From Anaerolineales bacterium (GTDB lineage: Bacteria; Chloroflexota; Anaerolineae; Anaerolineales; VGOW01), in NCBI GenBank assembly GCA_919901875.1, contig CAKKQG010000102.1, positions 1 to 7,232 on the forward strand: DNA of 7,232 nucleotides, given 5' to 3'. Within the stretch, counting starts at the first letter, position 1, and the number at the start of each line of letters is the position of its first letter. Below are positions 5,070 to 7,232 of the stretch, piece after piece. The translations under genes and the position numbers were made by a program. The notes below the pieces were generated by a model that saw nothing but the letters and a program-made list of their open reading frames with translations, did not search any database and was not told where the DNA came from.

Positions 5070-5972
5070 ATGGCGTCGATCCTTGTTGTGGAAGATGATC
5101 AGGCAATTGCTCAAATGATCAAATTGATCTTGGGCAAACACAATCACCAACTCCGCCACGTCAGCAATGGCGAAGAAGCGCTGCAGATCATCAACGAAAA
5201 CACTCCTGACCTGATCATCTCTGACGTCATGATGCCCGGTCTTAACGGCTTTGGTTTGGCAGAGCAATTGCAAAAAGCCAACGAGACCCGCAGCATCCCC
5301 ATCATTTTTGTCACCGCCTTATCCCAAATTGAATACGTCAGTCATGGCTTGAACTTGGGCGCGGTAGATTATCTCACCAAGCCTTTCCGCGCACTGGAAC
5401 TGGAAGCGCGGGTGAACGCCGCCCTGCGTTTAAAGTTCGCCCAAGATGATCTGCGTAAAGCAAACGCCCAACTGAACGAGTTAGCGTTGATTGACAGCCT
5501 GACCGACCTGCACAACTTTCGCTATGCCAGCGAATTTCTGGGGCAGGCGCTGTCTCACGCCGCGCGTTACTATGAACCCCTCTCGGCGATGATGATTGAC
5601 CTCGACTACTTCAAAAAAGTCAACGACACCTACGGACATTTGACCGGCAACGAGATATTAAAAGAACTGGCAGCCATTTTAAAGACCCAAGCCCGTCAAG
5701 CCGATGTGGTCTGCCGTTATGGGGGCGAAGAGTTTCTTATCATCTGCCCCAAAAATTCTAAAGAGAATTCTGCGGCAATGGCAGAACGAATCCGCAACAC
5801 CGTTGGGGGACATAAATTCCCGCACATTGGTTGGTCGCTTACCGTGAGCCTCGGCGTTGGCACGTACGATCCACAACGCGACACTAACGCCGAAGCCTTC
5901 ATCGCCCGCGTAGACGCCGCATTGTATCAAGCAAAAAACAGCGGGCGCAATCGGGTGTGTGAAGCCTCGTAG
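5070..5972 (+). CDS. Response regulator with diguanylate cyclase output (REC-GGDEF, PleD/WspR-like)
   Basis: Residues 1-120 form a receiver domain: acidic pair D9/D10 in VVEDD, phospho-acceptor D52 in IISDVMMPG, T82 in FVTA, and K104 in YLTKPF. A short helical linker (about 121-140, DDLRKANAQLNELAL) leads to a GGDEF domain (about 141-300) with DSLTDLHNFRY (142-152), metal-binding D177 in MIDLDYFKKVND, the active-site loop RYGGEEF (216-222) and the C-terminal YQAKNSGRNRV. All residues needed for making cyclic di-GMP from two GTP are present. RQAD (209-212), five residues before GGEEF, is an intact inhibitory I-site for product feedback. The usual G in DxLTGLxN is D146 here, a mild deviation. 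The protein is cytosolic, and phosphorylation by an unlinked histidine kinase would be expected to dimerise and activate it. No kinase gene is in the window. Confidence 0.95.
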   Translation: MASILVVEDDQAIAQMIKLILGKHNHQLRHVSNGEEALQIINENTPDLIISDVMMPGLNGFGLAEQLQKANETRSIPIIFVTALSQIEYVSHGLNLGAVDYLTKPFRALELEARVNAALRLKFAQDDLRKANAQLNELALIDSLTDLHNFRYASEFLGQALSHAARYYEPLSAMMIDLDYFKKVNDTYGHLTGNEILKELAAILKTQARQADVVCRYGGEEFLIICPKNSKENSAAMAERIRNTVGGHKFPHIGWSLTVSLGVGTYDPQRDTNAEAFIARVDAALYQAKNSGRNRVCEAS

Positions 5973-6004
5973 TTCTCCACACCTTCGCCACCCCCTCGCC
6001 ATTC

Positions 6005-6008
6005 GAGG
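6005..6008 (+). promoter_or_regulatory. Probable ribosome binding site of the TPR/zinc-ribbon gene
   Basis: GAGG lies ten bases before the ATG at 6019. It is modest, but it supports that start over any upstream alternative. Confidence 0.45.
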
Positions 6009-6018
6009 CGCAGCCGAC

Positions 6019-7232
6019 ATGACACCTCAAGACACTGACCGCATCTTGCAAGAAGGAATTGATGCCGTCAAACAAGGTCAAACCGAACAAGCAATAGAGA
6101 TATTAATTCAGGTTGTAGAAGCCGATGAAAACAACGAGCAAGGTTGGTTGTGGCTCAGCTACGTTGTAAACGATCCGCAAGATAAGATCACTGCGCTGGA
6201 AAATGTGCTGACGATCAACCCCGCCAACCGCGTCGCCCAACAAAATTTGACTCGATGGCAAACGCAGCTCACTGTCGCGAAAAACGAATCTACGGTGACG
6301 CCGCCGTTTACAGTGGTTGCCGCCTCCCCTCAAAAAGCCGATGCTGCCTCTAACTACGCGCCTTATTCGCCCGTTGAATCCATCAGCGACATTGACAACA
6401 TCTTTCAATGCGTTTATTGCGGCGCGCCCGCTGAACGCGACACGCGCAAATGCCCCGAGTGTGGACGCAAGTTATTCTTGAGGCGTACCCTCTCCTCAAG
6501 GCACACATCGTATATGTTACGCAGCGCAATTTTCGTCGCCATGATTCAATCCGCGTTAGCGATAATCGAGTCGCTGACGTTCGCTTCGGTTGCTTTTGAG
6601 GGGCGCAATCCAATCATCGCCTACATAATCTCGACACTGAATCTGCAAGACTTCTTCGGCGATTATTTATCATGGTCGCAAGCGTGGACCCAAACCCTGT
6701 TGTGGATTGCCGGAATACGAATCGTCATATTCTTAGCCTTGACGGTAGGATTAGCGGCGCGCTTCACACCTGCCTATTACGCCGCAATCAGCTTTATGTC
6801 ATTTGACATATTGTGGACAGCGCTCCGTTGGGCGTATAAATTTCTTGGACCCTTCTCGGCAATCGTGGATGTCATTGCCGACATCGTCGGGTTAGCCTTC
6901 GTCTTCGCTTCAGATCGTGATTTTGCCATCAACGACGAGCGCATGTTGTGTCAACCCGATCAGCGCCTCAAAGGCGGCGCCGAACTGAATCGCCGCGCGC
7001 GGTTGTATCGCATGGAAGGCAAATGGGCATTAGCGGTAGCCTATTGGCGCGTGGCAATCGGGCAAATGCCTAACCGACCAGAGTTTTACAAGAGCGTCGC
7101 CATTGGCTACGCCCAGATCGGTTATTATCAACGCGCCGTGAACGCAATTGCTGAAGCACACCGTCAAGCGCCGATGGATGTCGAAATACCGCGCATCAAA
7201 GAATTGATCGAAGACAAAAAAAAGAACGACCC
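6019..7232 (+). CDS. TPR / zinc-ribbon / multi-TM / TPR protein, partial (3' end beyond the window)
   Basis: The frame is open from the ATG at 6019 to the right edge, giving 404 residues. The N-terminus (about 5-85) is a pair of TPR-like helices (DRILQEGIDAVKQGQTEQAI; WLWLSYVVNDPQDKITALEN; INPANRVAQQNL). A linker leads to a zinc ribbon at 131-148: CVYC, ten residues, CPEC. About four hydrophobic helices follow (near 166-193, 224-248, 251-275 and 276-298). A second TPR-like region (about 320-395) has RARLYRMEGKWALAVAYWRV and YKSVAIGYAQIGYYQRAV. This layout suggests a membrane scaffold with protein-binding repeats on the cytosolic side. I do not recognise a named family. It starts 46 bp after the diguanylate cyclase, in the same direction, with no terminator hairpin between, so the two are probably cotranscribed. 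Confidence 0.85.
   Translation, partial: MTPQDTDRILQEGIDAVKQGQTEQAIEILIQVVEADENNEQGWLWLSYVVNDPQDKITALENVLTINPANRVAQQNLTRWQTQLTVAKNESTVTPPFTVVAASPQKADAASNYAPYSPVESISDIDNIFQCVYCGAPAERDTRKCPECGRKLFLRRTLSSRHTSYMLRSAIFVAMIQSALAIIESLTFASVAFEGRNPIIAYIISTLNLQDFFGDYLSWSQAWTQTLLWIAGIRIVIFLALTVGLAARFTPAYYAAISFMSFDILWTALRWAYKFLGPFSAIVDVIADIVGLAFVFASDRDFAINDERMLCQPDQRLKGGAELNRRARLYRMEGKWALAVAYWRVAIGQMPNRPEFYKSVAIGYAQIGYYQRAVNAIAEAHRQAPMDVEIPRIKELIEDKKKND

Overview
The window looks like a piece of a Chloroflexota genome, most likely Anaerolineae-like. This is an inference from the style of the proteins (a TPR / zinc-ribbon / membrane protein, a REC-GGDEF protein, an AlgI-type MBOAT) and from intergenic spacers built of short phased repeats. 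No rRNA, tRNA, CRISPR array or transposase was seen. The window splits at about 4964-5069: everything to the left is transcribed leftward (- strand) and the two genes to the right are transcribed rightward (+ strand).

Left part, in order of transcription: azlC (4963-4250), azlD (4123-3794), a DUF1232 membrane protein (3718-3293), a small lipoprotein (3021-2602), a 39-residue membrane microprotein (2489-2370), an MBOAT acyltransferase (2335-927) and an SGNH-hydrolase-like membrane-anchored protein (822 to beyond the left edge). AzlC and AzlD together are a branched-chain amino acid exporter of the AzlCD type. The last three genes appear to form one cell-envelope acylation module. The MBOAT would take an acyl group across the membrane, the SGNH protein would act outside the membrane on a glycan or polymer, and the microprotein ends in WIYQGF. 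That ending closely resembles the C-terminus of DltX, the small acyl-carrying partner of DltB in teichoic acid D-alanylation. This DltX-like / MBOAT / SGNH trio is the most interesting system in the window. The MBOAT gene carries one missing base near 1788; restoring it gives a 469-residue protein of normal family length.

Right part: an extended -10 promoter stands directly before a PleD/WspR-like response regulator with a GGEEF diguanylate cyclase domain (5070-5972), probably read from a nearly leaderless mRNA. It is followed after 46 bp by a TPR / zinc-ribbon / four-TM / TPR protein (6019 to beyond the right edge).

The spacers are unusual. At least six hold short repeats phased at exactly 7 bp (one at 8 bp), each spacer with its own unit. 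In five consecutive leftward genes the repeat block overlaps the stop codon. Several blocks are also inverted repeats. There are two further large palindromic elements, at 4152-4234 and 3089-3211. No stretch longer than 300 bp lacks a gene.
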